NCBI GenBank assembly: GCA_014879765.1
Contig: JACSRL010000225.1
Coordinates: 1 to 12,034 of the forward strand
Origin: Anaerolinea sp.
GTDB lineage: Bacteria > Chloroflexota > Anaerolineae > JAAEKA01
Length of the DNA stretch: 12,034 nucleotides
Direction of reading: 5' to 3'
The position numbers and the translations under genes were made by a program. Below are positions 5,107-12,034 of the stretch, one piece after another (position 1 is the first letter of the stretch; every line of letters starts with the position of its first letter). Below the pieces are notes generated by a model. It was not told the DNA's origin, made no database searches, and worked only from the letters and a program-made list of their open reading frames with translations.

Positions 5107-5790
5107 TCAGCGGCCGGGCCGCACGTCGCGCACCAGGCCGGCCTGCACGGCATAGGCGGCGGCGTGGGCGCGGCTGCGCAGGTGCAGCTTGGCCAGGATG
5201 TTGGCCAGGTGCGTCTTGACCGTGTGCTCCGACAGCTTCAGCCCGTCGGCGATCTCTTTGTTGCTCAGCCCCTGGGCCACCAGGCGCAGCACGTCCATCT
5301 CGCGCTCGCTCAGCTCAGGGCTGGGCGCGGCGGCCGGCTCCCGGGGCGCGGCCGCGGCCAGGGTGCGAAATTCCTCCAACAGCCGCAGGGCCATGGAGGG
5401 GGCCAGGATCGCCTCGCCGGCCAGCACGCGCTGCAAGGCGTCGATCAGCTCGGCCGCGCCGACGTTTTTGAGCAGATAGCCGGCCGCGCCGGCCCGAATG
5501 GCATCGAACAGATCCTCGTCCCGCTCCGAGACGGTGAGCATCACCACCGGCAGCGTGGGGTGCTGCCCCTTGATCTGGCGCACCGCATCGGGGCCGGAGA
5601 GCAGCGGCATGTTGACGTCCATCAGCACCAGGTCGGGCTGAAGCTGGCTGGCCAACGTCACCGCGTCCTGGCCGTTGGCCGCCTGGCCGACGATCTGCAG
5701 CTCGGCATAGTCGCCCAGGATGCGGATCAGGCCGTGGCGAAACAGATTATGGTCGTCGACGATCAGCAGGCGGATGGGGGAGGTGCTCAT
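5107..5790 (-). CDS. NarL/LuxR-family response regulator
   Basis: This 227-residue two-domain regulator has an N-terminal receiver (about 5-122). Its acidic pocket is D12/D13 (LIVDDHNLFR), the phospho-acceptor is D58 (LVLMDVNMP), and T86 and K108 complete the switch. A linker rich in Ala and Pro (143-158) leads to a LuxR-type helix-turn-helix (about 159-215), LSEREMDVLRLVAQGLSNKEIA with SEHTVKTHL. It is the expected output partner of the kinase directly upstream, whose stop lies 14 bases before this ATG. The frame is open further upstream, but MSTSPIRLLIVDD is the natural receiver start and the upstream part is kinase sequence in another frame. Its targets are unknown; the divergent surface-protein gene is one candidate. 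Confidence 0.95.
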   Translation of the reverse strand: MSTSPIRLLIVDDHNLFRHGLIRILGDYAELQIVGQAANGQDAVTLASQLQPDLVLMDVNMPLLSGPDAVRQIKGQHPTLPVVMLTVSERDEDLFDAIRAGAAGYLLKNVGAAELIDALQRVLAGEAILAPSMALRLLEEFRTLAAAAPREPAAAPSPELSEREMDVLRLVAQGLSNKEIADGLKLSEHTVKTHLANILAKLHLRSRAHAAAYAVQAGLVRDVRPGR

Positions 5791-5804
5791 ACAGGTTCTC
5801 AGGG

Positions 5805-7688
5805 TCACAGGGAGTGCGGGTGGAGCGGCACGCGCGCGGTCATGCGCGTGCCCTGGCCGGGGCTGGTGGCGAAGGTAAGCTGGCCGTCCAGGCTGCGCAC
5901 CCGCTCCCGCATGCTGGCCAGCCCCACGTGGCCGCGCGCCAGCGGGCTGGCCGCGTCGAAGCCCTGGCCGTCGTCGGCCACGGTCAGCTCCAGCGCGCCG
6001 TTCTCCCGGGCCAGGCTGACCCAAACGCGGCTGGCATGGGCGTGGCGGCGCACGTTGGCCAGCGCCTCCTGGGTGATGCGCAACAGGTGCAGCGCCACCT
6101 CCGGCGGCAGATCTGGCGGCGCATCGACACAGGAGCAGTCCACCGGCAGACCGGAGCGGCGGCTGAAATCCTCCACGTGGATGCGCAGCGCGCCGTCGAA
6201 GCCGCCCGGTCGATCCACCGTCAGGCGCAGGCCGTCGATGGTCTCCCGCAGGTCCAGATAGGCCTCGGCGATCACCTGGCGCAGCTCCTTCAATTCGGCC
6301 GGCAGCCGTTCCGCCTCGCCGCGGTCGACCATGCCCTCGATGCGTTCGGCCTGCATGCCCAGGTAGCCCAGGGTCTGCGCCAGACCGTCATGCATCTCGC
6401 GCGAGAGGCGATAGCGCTCCTCCAGCACGGCCGTCTGGCGCAGTTGACCGTAGAGCTGGGCGTTGCGCACGGCCAGCGCGATCTGGCTGGCGATGGCCTT
6501 CATCAGCTCCACCTGCGCCAGCTTGAACGCGCCCGGCTGCACCGCGGCCAGGAAAAGCGCGCCCAGCGTTTCCCCCTCGGTCTGCAAGAGCAGCAGCGCC
6601 GTCGAAGGAAAGCCGCCGCCGCTCACCTGTTCCTGAAAGATGATGGGTTGGCCCGCGGCCCGCGCCCGCTCGGCCAGGCGCAGCGCCTGGCCAAAGGCCG
6701 GCGCGCCCAGCTCGTCGCCCAGGCCGCGCTGGCTGCGCACATCCCACGAATCGCCGGCCGTCAGCAAAATCGCGCCGGCCTGCACGTCCCAGCCGGCGAT
6801 GGCCGTGTCCAAGGCCCGGCCAAGCAGCGCATCCAGGCTGTGGCGCTCCTGAGTGGCCCGATCCATGGCATAGAGCGTGGCCATCTGGCGGGCGCGCAGG
6901 CGGGCTGCCTCCATCGCGCCGCTCACCTCGGTGGCCAGGATGCTGACCAGATGGATCTGTTCCTGGGAGGGGTGGACGCCTGGCGTCAGATAGGCGGAAA
7001 CGACGCCGGAGCGCTGATCGCCGCGGCCCAGCGGCATACAGACGATGCGATCCAGGTTGCTGCCCGCGCTGGCCGTGCGCACCGAGGCCAACAGGTGGCA
7101 CTGGTCGCTGAGATGGGCGGTCAACGGCTGGCAGTTGGTACACTGCTGAGGGGAATGGACGCTCTCGGTTTGTTGGCGCAGCGCCTGCACCGCGCGGCTG
7201 TCCAGGCCGTAGGACATCTCCAGCGTGCTGCGGGCCTGCTCGGCGTCGAAGGTGATCACCGAGGCGCTGGCCGCGCCCAGCAGCTCCACCGGGATGCGCG
7301 CCGCGATCTCCAGCAGCTCCTGCACGTCGCTGGAGTTGGTCACGCGGCGGCCCACCTCGTGGATAGTCTGAAGCTGGCGATGGGTCTGCTCCAGGTCGGC
7401 GTAGGCCAGGCGCAGATCGGCCTCGGCCTGTTCCTGGCGCGCGGCCGCGGACAACAACGCGCGCAGCCCCAGCCAGACTGCCAGCACTCCGGTGATGCTG
7501 TAGAGCGCCAGGTGGATCCACTCCCGCGGGGCGGCGGGAAAAAGGCGCAGCACAGCCAGCAGCAGCGCCTGGTGCAGCGCAGCCGCGCCGACGACGATGA
7601 TCACCACCGGCCAGCGCAGCTCAGCCAGACGCCGGGTGAGGCGGTTGATGGAGGGAGCAGGGGGGGCGCCTGCGGTCTCTGGGGTCAT
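5805..7688 (-). CDS. Membrane sensor histidine kinase, NarX/DegS-type, with two GAF domains
   Basis: Numbered from the ATG at 7688 (627 residues). Two membrane segments (about 27-50 and 57-79) with almost no periplasmic part are followed by a coiled-coil stretch (about 80-115), GAF1 (about 120-262) and GAF2 (about 280-414). HisKA_3 has the phospho-accepting H433 in REMHDGLAQTLGYL, and the HATPase_c domain has N545 (QEALANVRRHA), DDGQGF and GHVGLASM. GAF1 contains C183-x2-C186-x10-C197 and C217, a possible metal, iron-sulfur or redox site. Since the membrane anchor is short, sensing is probably cytoplasmic through the GAF domains. The kinase should phosphorylate the regulator encoded 14 bases downstream. 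ATG 7688 is preferred because a good -10 box ends 8 bases before it; an in-frame GTG at 7706 would add six residues but lacks a ribosome-binding site. Confidence 0.94.
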   Translation of the reverse strand: MTPETAGAPPAPSINRLTRRLAELRWPVVIIVVGAAALHQALLLAVLRLFPAAPREWIHLALYSITGVLAVWLGLRALLSAAARQEQAEADLRLAYADLEQTHRQLQTIHEVGRRVTNSSDVQELLEIAARIPVELLGAASASVITFDAEQARSTLEMSYGLDSRAVQALRQQTESVHSPQQCTNCQPLTAHLSDQCHLLASVRTASAGSNLDRIVCMPLGRGDQRSGVVSAYLTPGVHPSQEQIHLVSILATEVSGAMEAARLRARQMATLYAMDRATQERHSLDALLGRALDTAIAGWDVQAGAILLTAGDSWDVRSQRGLGDELGAPAFGQALRLAERARAAGQPIIFQEQVSGGGFPSTALLLLQTEGETLGALFLAAVQPGAFKLAQVELMKAIASQIALAVRNAQLYGQLRQTAVLEERYRLSREMHDGLAQTLGYLGMQAERIEGMVDRGEAERLPAELKELRQVIAEAYLDLRETIDGLRLTVDRPGGFDGALRIHVEDFSRRSGLPVDCSCVDAPPDLPPEVALHLLRITQEALANVRRHAHASRVWVSLARENGALELTVADDGQGFDAASPLARGHVGLASMRERVRSLDGQLTFATSPGQGTRMTARVPLHPHSL

Positions 7689-7696
7689 GGGCGTCC

Positions 7697-7725
7697 ATTC
7701 TACCACGAAGCCGCGCTGCGGCCAA
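7697..7725 (-). promoter_or_regulatory. Predicted promoter of the kinase operon, leaderless
   Basis: Read on the minus strand, TTGGCC (7725-7720), a 17-base spacer and TAGAAT (7702-7697) form a sigma70/sigmaA-type promoter. The -10 box ends 8 bases before the A of ATG 7688. Transcription would therefore begin at or next to the start codon, and no Shine-Dalgarno sequence is present. The -35 is only a partial match. Confidence 0.5.
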
Positions 7726-7779
7726 GGGCAGGCGCGCGGCAGCAGCCAGGGCTTGATTCGCAGTCAGGCAAGCGTCTGT

Positions 7780-7808
7780 TTGACGGACAAGCCAATGAAG
7801 GGTAGAAT
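7780..7808 (+). promoter_or_regulatory. Near-consensus promoter for the surface-protein gene
   Basis: TTGACG (7780-7785), a 17-base spacer and TAGAAT (7803-7808) match the sigma70/sigmaA consensus in 10 of 12 positions. The start point would lie near 7815, giving a leader of about 390 bases before the ATG at 8205. The same GGTAGAATG string stands on the other strand in the kinase promoter. Confidence 0.65.
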
Positions 7809-8003
7809 GACCGCAATCGGTTCTTCCCCACTCCGATCCGCTCAGCCCGTTGCTGTCTCCGGCCGGACAGCGTCCAAGCGGATCCCCTCTGCCGGCTGCG
7901 CGTGGCGCTACAACGCTCTCACCCCGTAGCCGGGCTCTCCGACGTGCGGCCCCTGTTGTCTTCCCCATCAGTCGATCGTCTATTCGATTCGATCCGGCCA
8001 GTC

Positions 8004-8036
8004 AGAAACCGGGTCTTGCCGTAAAACCTGGTTTCT
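8004..8036. repeat. Hairpin with AGAAACC / GGTTTCT arms
   Basis: Bases 8004-8014 pair with 8026-8036 in an 11-bp stem with one G-T wobble and an 11-base loop. There is no T-run after it. From memory, AGAAACCCGG-type palindromes are frequent dispersed repeats in Chloroflexota, so this may be a repeat copy incorporated into the leader. Confidence 0.55.
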
Positions 8037-8190
8037 CCAGACCAGACTTGTATGCGCAAGGCCCGACGTGCAGGTGAGGAGGTGGTCAGCCAGCATCAAC
8101 CATCGACGATTCCATCCTAGCCCCGTTTGTCACCGCAAGCTGACCACCGGGCGCAGCCTACCCCGCCCGGCAGTCAGGCACACAATCCCA

Positions 8191-8195
8191 AGGAG
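8191..8195 (+). promoter_or_regulatory. Ribosome-binding site of the surface-protein gene
   Basis: AGGAG with 9 bases before the ATG at 8205. It fixes the start of the secreted protein at its signal peptide and lies 13 bases downstream of the last leader hairpin. Confidence 0.75.
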
Positions 8196-8204
8196 CAACT
8201 CGAC

Positions 8205-11200
8205 ATGCAACGCAAGCGATTCGTCTACCTGCTGGCCATTCTGGCTCTGCTGGTATCCATGCTGCCGCTGGCCGCGGCGGCGCAGGAAGGCCCCACCGCC
8301 TCTTTTCAGATCGAAGAGTTCGCGGCCGCCGATGACAAGGCGCTGGCCGGCTCGGCCGCGGCCGGCGCCGCCCCCTTCTACGCACCCGACGGCATGAACC
8401 TCTTCAGCGAGACCGAACCCAACGACACCGCAGCCACGGCCAACGCGCTGGCCGGCAGCCAGGCGGTGGTTCTGGGCAGCATCAGCCCGGCCGGCGACTA
8501 CGACTACTTCTCCTTCAGCGCCAACGCCGGCGACCGCGTCTACGCGGCGGTGCAGACCCAGTGGTCCAACGCCTCCGGCGACTCGCGGCTGGATGTCATG
8601 GCCAGCGACGGCGTGACCTCGCTGGAGTTCGACGACGACAGCGGCAGTTTCGGGGCGTTGTCCTCGGCCATTGGCGGCGCCATCATCCCCGCGACGGGCA
8701 CCTATTATGTCCGCGTCTACGGCTACACCGCCACCACCGTGATCACCCCCTATCACCTGCACGTGCGGGTGCAGAGCGGGACGCCCACGGCCGAGGTGGA
8801 GCCCAACAACGATCTGGCCACAGCCACGCCGCTGGCGGCCTCGCAGTGGATGAGCGGCACGATCACCGCGACCACCGACCCTGATTACTTCTCCTTCGCC
8901 CTGAACGCCGGCGATTCGGTCTTTCTGGGCCTCGACATGGACCCCGGTCGCGTCGCCAGCAACACCACCTGGAACGGCCGGCTGGGCATGGGCCTCTTCG
9001 GCGGCGCCGGCAACATGATCCTGGTCGCTAACGACGGTAGCACCACCAAGCCCCACGCCGAAGCCTTCTTCATGACGGTGCAGCAGGCGGGCACCTACTT
9101 CGCCTACGTCGACAGCACGTCGACGGCTGGCTTGGGCCCCAACGCGCGCTACCATCTGAGCGTCAGCATCTATCCCAAGGCGACGCAGCAGAACTGCACC
9201 ACCTTCACCAGCAGCGACGTGCCCAAGGCCATCGGCCCCGGCGTCGGCACGACCACCTCGACCATCACGGTGCCCGGCGCCGTGACCTCGTCCATCACTG
9301 ACATCAACGCCACCATCGTGCTGACCCACACCAACATGCCCGACCTGGACGTCAGCCTGGTGAGCCCCACCGCGGTCAACGTTCCGCTCTTCACCGACGT
9401 CGGCGTCAACACCCAGACCGTCATGAACGTCGGCATGGACGACCAGGCCGCGCTGCCCATCGGCCCCTTCACCGTGGTCGCCGGCATGATCAACCAGCCG
9501 GAGCAGCCAGGCCGTCTGGCCAGCTTCAACGGCGCGCCGGCCACCGGCACGTGGACGCTGCAAGTGGCTGACGACGCGGCCAGCAACGGCGGCGTCTTGC
9601 AGAGCTGGAGCCTGGAGATCTGCGGCAACCCGCCGCCGCCCTATGCCATCGAACTGAACAAGACTGTGGGCCTCGTGCCGGCCGTCTGCGCGACCACCGA
9701 CTCGGTCGCCGTGCCCCCGGGCGGCTTCGACGTCTACTACTGCTACACCGTGCGCAACACCGGCCTCAACACGGTCAACACCCACGACCTGGTGGACAGC
9801 GAGCTGGGCACGATCTTCACCGGCATGAACCTGTCCCTGGCGCCGGGCGCGACTTATTCGCACATCGTGCAGGCCACCGTCTACGACACCGTGACCAACA
9901 CCGGCGCCTGGACCGCCTACGACGGCCAGAACTCGGCCTCGGACAGCGACACGGCCACGGTCACCGTGCGTGCGCAGCAGTGCCCGGTCGGCTACCAGCC
10001 GGTCACCCTCGACTACTCCTTCTTCGACAATCCCTTCCCGCCGGCCGGCTGGAGCGTCACCAACACCACCACCAACTGCAACGCGGCGGGCGCCGTGCCG
10101 GAGTGGACCAACACCAACCCCGGCAACCGCGTCAACCTGACCGGCGGCGTCGGCCCCTTTGCCATCGGCGACAGCGACAAGTGCGGCTCCGGCAGCCTGA
10201 TGGACACCATCATGACCACCGGCGCGCTGGATTTCACCGGGCTGGTCAGCCCGACGCTCTCCTACAACACCGACTACTACGACCTGAGCGGCACGGCCGG
10301 GGCGCAGGCGCTGGTGGATGTCAGCACCGACGGCGGCGGGAGCTGGACCAACCTGCTCACCTGGAACGGCAGCCACCGCGGCCCGCTGCTGGTCACCCAG
10401 CCGCTCACCGGCGCGGCCGGCCAGAGCAACGTTCAGGTGCGCTGGCACTACGCCCAAGCCGGTTGGGACTACTGGTGGCAGGTGGACAGCGCCTTTATCA
10501 CCGCCTGTGAGCCGATCCCCTCCAACCCGGCCATCACGCTGGATAAAACTGTGGGCACCGACCCCACCGTTTGTGCGGCCACCGACCAGATCACCGTCGC
10601 GGCCGGCACGGACGTCACCTACTGCTACGAGGTGACCAACACCGGCGACGTCAGCTTCAATACCCACGACCTGGTGGACAGCGAGCTGGGCGCGCTGCTG
10701 ACCAACTACCCCTACACCCTGACCCCCGGCGCCTCGGCCTTCATCACCGAGACCGCCACCATCAACGTCACCACCGTCAACACCGCCACCTGGACAGCTT
10801 CCACCCTGTTCGAGGGCGGCGGCGTGTCGGCCAGCGACGTGGCCACGGTAACGGTGATGCTGGACGACCCCAACATCTACGTCGATCCGCTGAGCATGGC
10901 CAGCACCCAGCCGCCCAACGTCCAGATGCAGCAGACGCTGACCATCAGCAACACCGGCGGCGGCATGCTCAACTGGAGCATCGTCGAGGAACCGGCCAGC
11001 GCGCCCCCGGCCGCGGCGCCGGAGAACGTGACGGGCTCGACCCTCAGTGCGGTGGCCCCCACAGCGCTGATGCCCGGCGTCCCCACCACGCTCTCTTTCA
11101 CCGCGCGCTTCGTCTCGCCGGACCTGGAATACGGCGACCGCTTCGACGTTGACCTGCCGGACGGCTGGACCATCGGCGCGGTGAGCGCCAACAGCAGCCC

Positions 11201-12034
11201 CATGGCCAACGGCTGTTCGAGCGCCATACCGCCGGTGTCGGGCGTCGCGGCCGGCAACGTGGTCTACTGGCAGTCCAAGTCCACCCTGCCGACCGGCTGC
11301 GGCGCATGGAACGGCGGCAGCGCCGGCGCAAACTTCACCTTCACCGTCGAGGTCACCGCGCCGAGCTGCAGCGGCGCGCCCTGGGATATCCCCTGGAACA
11401 TCATCGGCGACGGCTATGGCGCCGCGCCGCACAGCGTCAGCGGCGTCTTCTCGTCCGTCACCTGCGCCCAGCCGCCGCCCACCTGCACCAACCCGGCCGA
11501 CGTGCCGTGGCTCTCGCCGAGCACCTACAGCGGCGCCAACGCGGGCGGGACTGACACCGATCTGACCGTGGGCTTCGACTCCACCGGTATGGCCGCAGGC
11601 ACCTACAATGCCAACCTCTGCATCGACAGCGACGACCCCGATCCCGGCCCCGGCAACGAGACCGATCTGGTGATCGTGCCGGTGACCATGACGGTAACGC
11701 AACCGCTGGCGCCCAACATCGACGTCAGCCCGCTGAGCCTGAGCGAGACACACGCGACGCCGCCGCAGAGCACCAGCCAGACGCTGACCGTGGCCAACAC
11801 CGGCGGCGGCACGCTGACCTGGAGCATCGCCGAGGAGCCGGCCGCGGTGCTGGTCCAGCCGGACGCCCCTAATGCCGCGGTGGCGGCCCCGGCCGCCGGC
11901 GCCACCGGCAGCCGCGGCAGCGGAACAGACGCCACGGCGCCCATCGCCTACAGCTCGCCGGCCGACTTCAGCGAGGGCTTCGACGACATCACCAACCTGC
12001 CCGGCTGGTACATGCAGAACAACTCGTCGCCGCT
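8205..12034 (+). CDS. Large secreted modular surface protein (partial, runs off the right edge)
   Basis: The frame is open from the ATG at 8205 to the window end (1276 codons) with no stop. Residues 1-26 are a signal peptide (RKR, a hydrophobic core, then AAAA before Q27). PPC domains follow at about 69-185 and 196-327, each with the EPN start (E71, E199) and a DYFSF motif. A proprotein-convertase P-like domain runs from C331 to C473 (GTWTLQVADDA, then LQSWSLEIC). DUF11-like repeats lie at about 480-590 and 775-885; both have KTVG, paired cysteines (C495/C513, C790/C807) and THDLVDSELG. A choice-of-anchor-J-like domain lies between them (593-768). BACON/ASH-like modules (NTGGGxLxWSI) are at about 889-930 and 1170-1212, and a second anchor-J-like domain begins near 1245. 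No catalytic domain is seen in this part, so an adhesin or surface scaffold, or the start of a larger enzyme, is possible. The C-terminal anchor is outside the window. Confidence 0.93.
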   Translation, partial: MQRKRFVYLLAILALLVSMLPLAAAAQEGPTASFQIEEFAAADDKALAGSAAAGAAPFYAPDGMNLFSETEPNDTAATANALAGSQAVVLGSISPAGDYDYFSFSANAGDRVYAAVQTQWSNASGDSRLDVMASDGVTSLEFDDDSGSFGALSSAIGGAIIPATGTYYVRVYGYTATTVITPYHLHVRVQSGTPTAEVEPNNDLATATPLAASQWMSGTITATTDPDYFSFALNAGDSVFLGLDMDPGRVASNTTWNGRLGMGLFGGAGNMILVANDGSTTKPHAEAFFMTVQQAGTYFAYVDSTSTAGLGPNARYHLSVSIYPKATQQNCTTFTSSDVPKAIGPGVGTTTSTITVPGAVTSSITDINATIVLTHTNMPDLDVSLVSPTAVNVPLFTDVGVNTQTVMNVGMDDQAALPIGPFTVVAGMINQPEQPGRLASFNGAPATGTWTLQVADDAASNGGVLQSWSLEICGNPPPPYAIELNKTVGLVPAVCATTDSVAVPPGGFDVYYCYTVRNTGLNTVNTHDLVDSELGTIFTGMNLSLAPGATYSHIVQATVYDTVTNTGAWTAYDGQNSASDSDTATVTVRAQQCPVGYQPVTLDYSFFDNPFPPAGWSVTNTTTNCNAAGAVPEWTNTNPGNRVNLTGGVGPFAIGDSDKCGSGSLMDTIMTTGALDFTGLVSPTLSYNTDYYDLSGTAGAQALVDVSTDGGGSWTNLLTWNGSHRGPLLVTQPLTGAAGQSNVQVRWHYAQAGWDYWWQVDSAFITACEPIPSNPAITLDKTVGTDPTVCAATDQITVAAGTDVTYCYEVTNTGDVSFNTHDLVDSELGALLTNYPYTLTPGASAFITETATINVTTVNTATWTASTLFEGGGVSASDVATVTVMLDDPNIYVDPLSMASTQPPNVQMQQTLTISNTGGGMLNWSIVEEPASAPPAAAPENVTGSTLSAVAPTALMPGVPTTLSFTARFVSPDLEYGDRFDVDLPDGWTIGAVSANSSPMANGCSSAIPPVSGVAAGNVVYWQSKSTLPTGCGAWNGGSAGANFTFTVEVTAPSCSGAPWDIPWNIIGDGYGAAPHSVSGVFSSVTCAQPPPTCTNPADVPWLSPSTYSGANAGGTDTDLTVGFDSTGMAAGTYNANLCIDSDDPDPGPGNETDLVIVPVTMTVTQPLAPNIDVSPLSLSETHATPPQSTSQTLTVANTGGGTLTWSIAEEPAAVLVQPDAPNAAVAAPAAGATGSRGSGTDATAPIAYSSPADFSEGFDDITNLPGWYMQNNSSP
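9780..9809 (+). repeat. 30-bp sequence repeated exactly at 10662-10691
   Basis: The segment encoding THDLVDSELG in the first DUF11-like repeat is identical at all 30 bases to the one in the second repeat, 882 bases away, though flanking sequence has diverged at both the DNA and protein level. This points to a module duplication with local gene conversion, or to strong constraint. Confidence 0.85.
10662..10691 (+). repeat. Second copy of the 30-bp exact repeat
   Basis: Identical to 9780-9809 and located at the same place in the second DUF11-like module. Identity stops at both ends (base before: C versus T; base after: A versus G). Confidence 0.85.

Larger units (their letters stand above)
7809..8204 (+). 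ncRNA. Long structured 5' leader upstream of the surface-protein gene
   Basis: No convincing gene is seen in this stretch, but a chain of hairpins is. H1: GATCCGCT (7835-7842) with AGCGGATC (7877-7884), enclosing GCTGTC/GACAGC (7852-7857 with 7866-7871). H2: CCGGCTGCG (7892-7900) with CGTAGCCGG (7925-7933). H3: 7| 11 bp at 8004-8014 with 8026-8036. H4: GGTGGTCAGC (8081-8090) with GCTGACCACC (8139-8148), 10 perfect pairs. H5: CTGAC (8140-8144) with GTCAG (8173-8177), plus CCGGGCG (8147-8153) with CGCCCGG (8164-8170). H4 and H5 use the same bases and exclude one another. The structure ends 13 bases before the ribosome-binding site AGGAG. It looks like a regulatory leader, but no known riboswitch class was recognised. 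Confidence 0.45.

Noticed and set aside
5814..7805. Open frame of 663 residues on the plus strand across the kinase gene
   Set aside because: Shadow of the GC-rich kinase gene; its translation is rich in Arg, Gln, Ala and His with no known domain.
8131..8177. Class I cyclic-di-GMP riboswitch
   Set aside because: CCGCAAGC followed by a GC-rich hairpin is faintly similar to the 3' half of that class, but the conserved GGCAAACC and GACGCAAAGCC strings are absent. A covariance-model search would settle it.
8130..11753. Open frame of 1207 residues on the minus strand opposite the surface-protein gene
   Set aside because: It is low in complexity (Gly, Ala, Val, His, Arg), has no domain or start signal, and mirrors the codon pattern of the real gene, which has a promoter, ribosome-binding site, signal peptide and recognised domains.
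1..12034. tRNA, rRNA, insertion sequences, transposase or phage genes
   Set aside because: None were recognised in any frame; only small non-coding repeats were found.

Overview
This window is GC-rich bacterial DNA with tightly packed operons, many dispersed short repeats, a NarL-type two-component pair and a large modular secreted protein. This combination suggests a member of the Chloroflexota (Anaerolineae/Caldilineae-like). That assignment is inferred from general style; there is no rRNA or marker gene in the window to prove it.

Layout. (1) Positions 1-215 carry no gene. They hold a hairpin and two blocks of a GGGTGAAT-type tandem repeat whose last part fits a G-quadruplex pattern. (2) Positions 216-2014, minus strand: a two-gene unit of dihydropteroate synthase (folP) followed by a short-chain dehydrogenase-like protein. 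The DHPS carries about 60 extra residues made by an in-frame array of a 48-bp, partly palindromic repeat. The SDR-like protein lacks three of the four catalytic tetrad residues. (3) Positions 2015-2296 are a divergent spacer with a long near-perfect palindrome at 2210-2273. (4) Positions 2297-5067, plus strand: vapB, vapC, a two-CBS-domain protein, a class IV aminotransferase and a DegV-family lipid-binding protein. The genes are nearly touching or overlapping and are probably co-transcribed, at least from the CBS gene on. (5) Positions 5107-7688, minus strand: a membrane histidine kinase (two GAF domains, cysteine cluster) and its NarL/LuxR-type response regulator, convergent with the DegV gene. 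The kinase appears to have a promoter that would give a leaderless mRNA. (6) Positions 7689-8204 are a divergent non-coding stretch. It has a near-consensus promoter at 7780-7808 and a roughly 390-nt leader with several hairpins, including two mutually exclusive pairings just upstream of the ribosome-binding site. (7) Position 8205 to the window end, plus strand: a secreted multi-domain protein (signal peptide, two PPC domains, P domain, DUF11-like repeats, choice-of-anchor-J-like and BACON/ASH-like modules), open at the right edge.

How the genes may work together. folP makes dihydropteroate from PABA; a class IV aminotransferase lies in the divergent operon and could be a PABA-forming lyase, but its sequence does not settle this. 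The sensor kinase/regulator pair is divergent from the surface-protein gene, which makes that gene a reasonable candidate target. The most unusual points are the repeat-built insertion in DHPS, the tetrad-deficient SDR, and the structured leader of the surface-protein gene.
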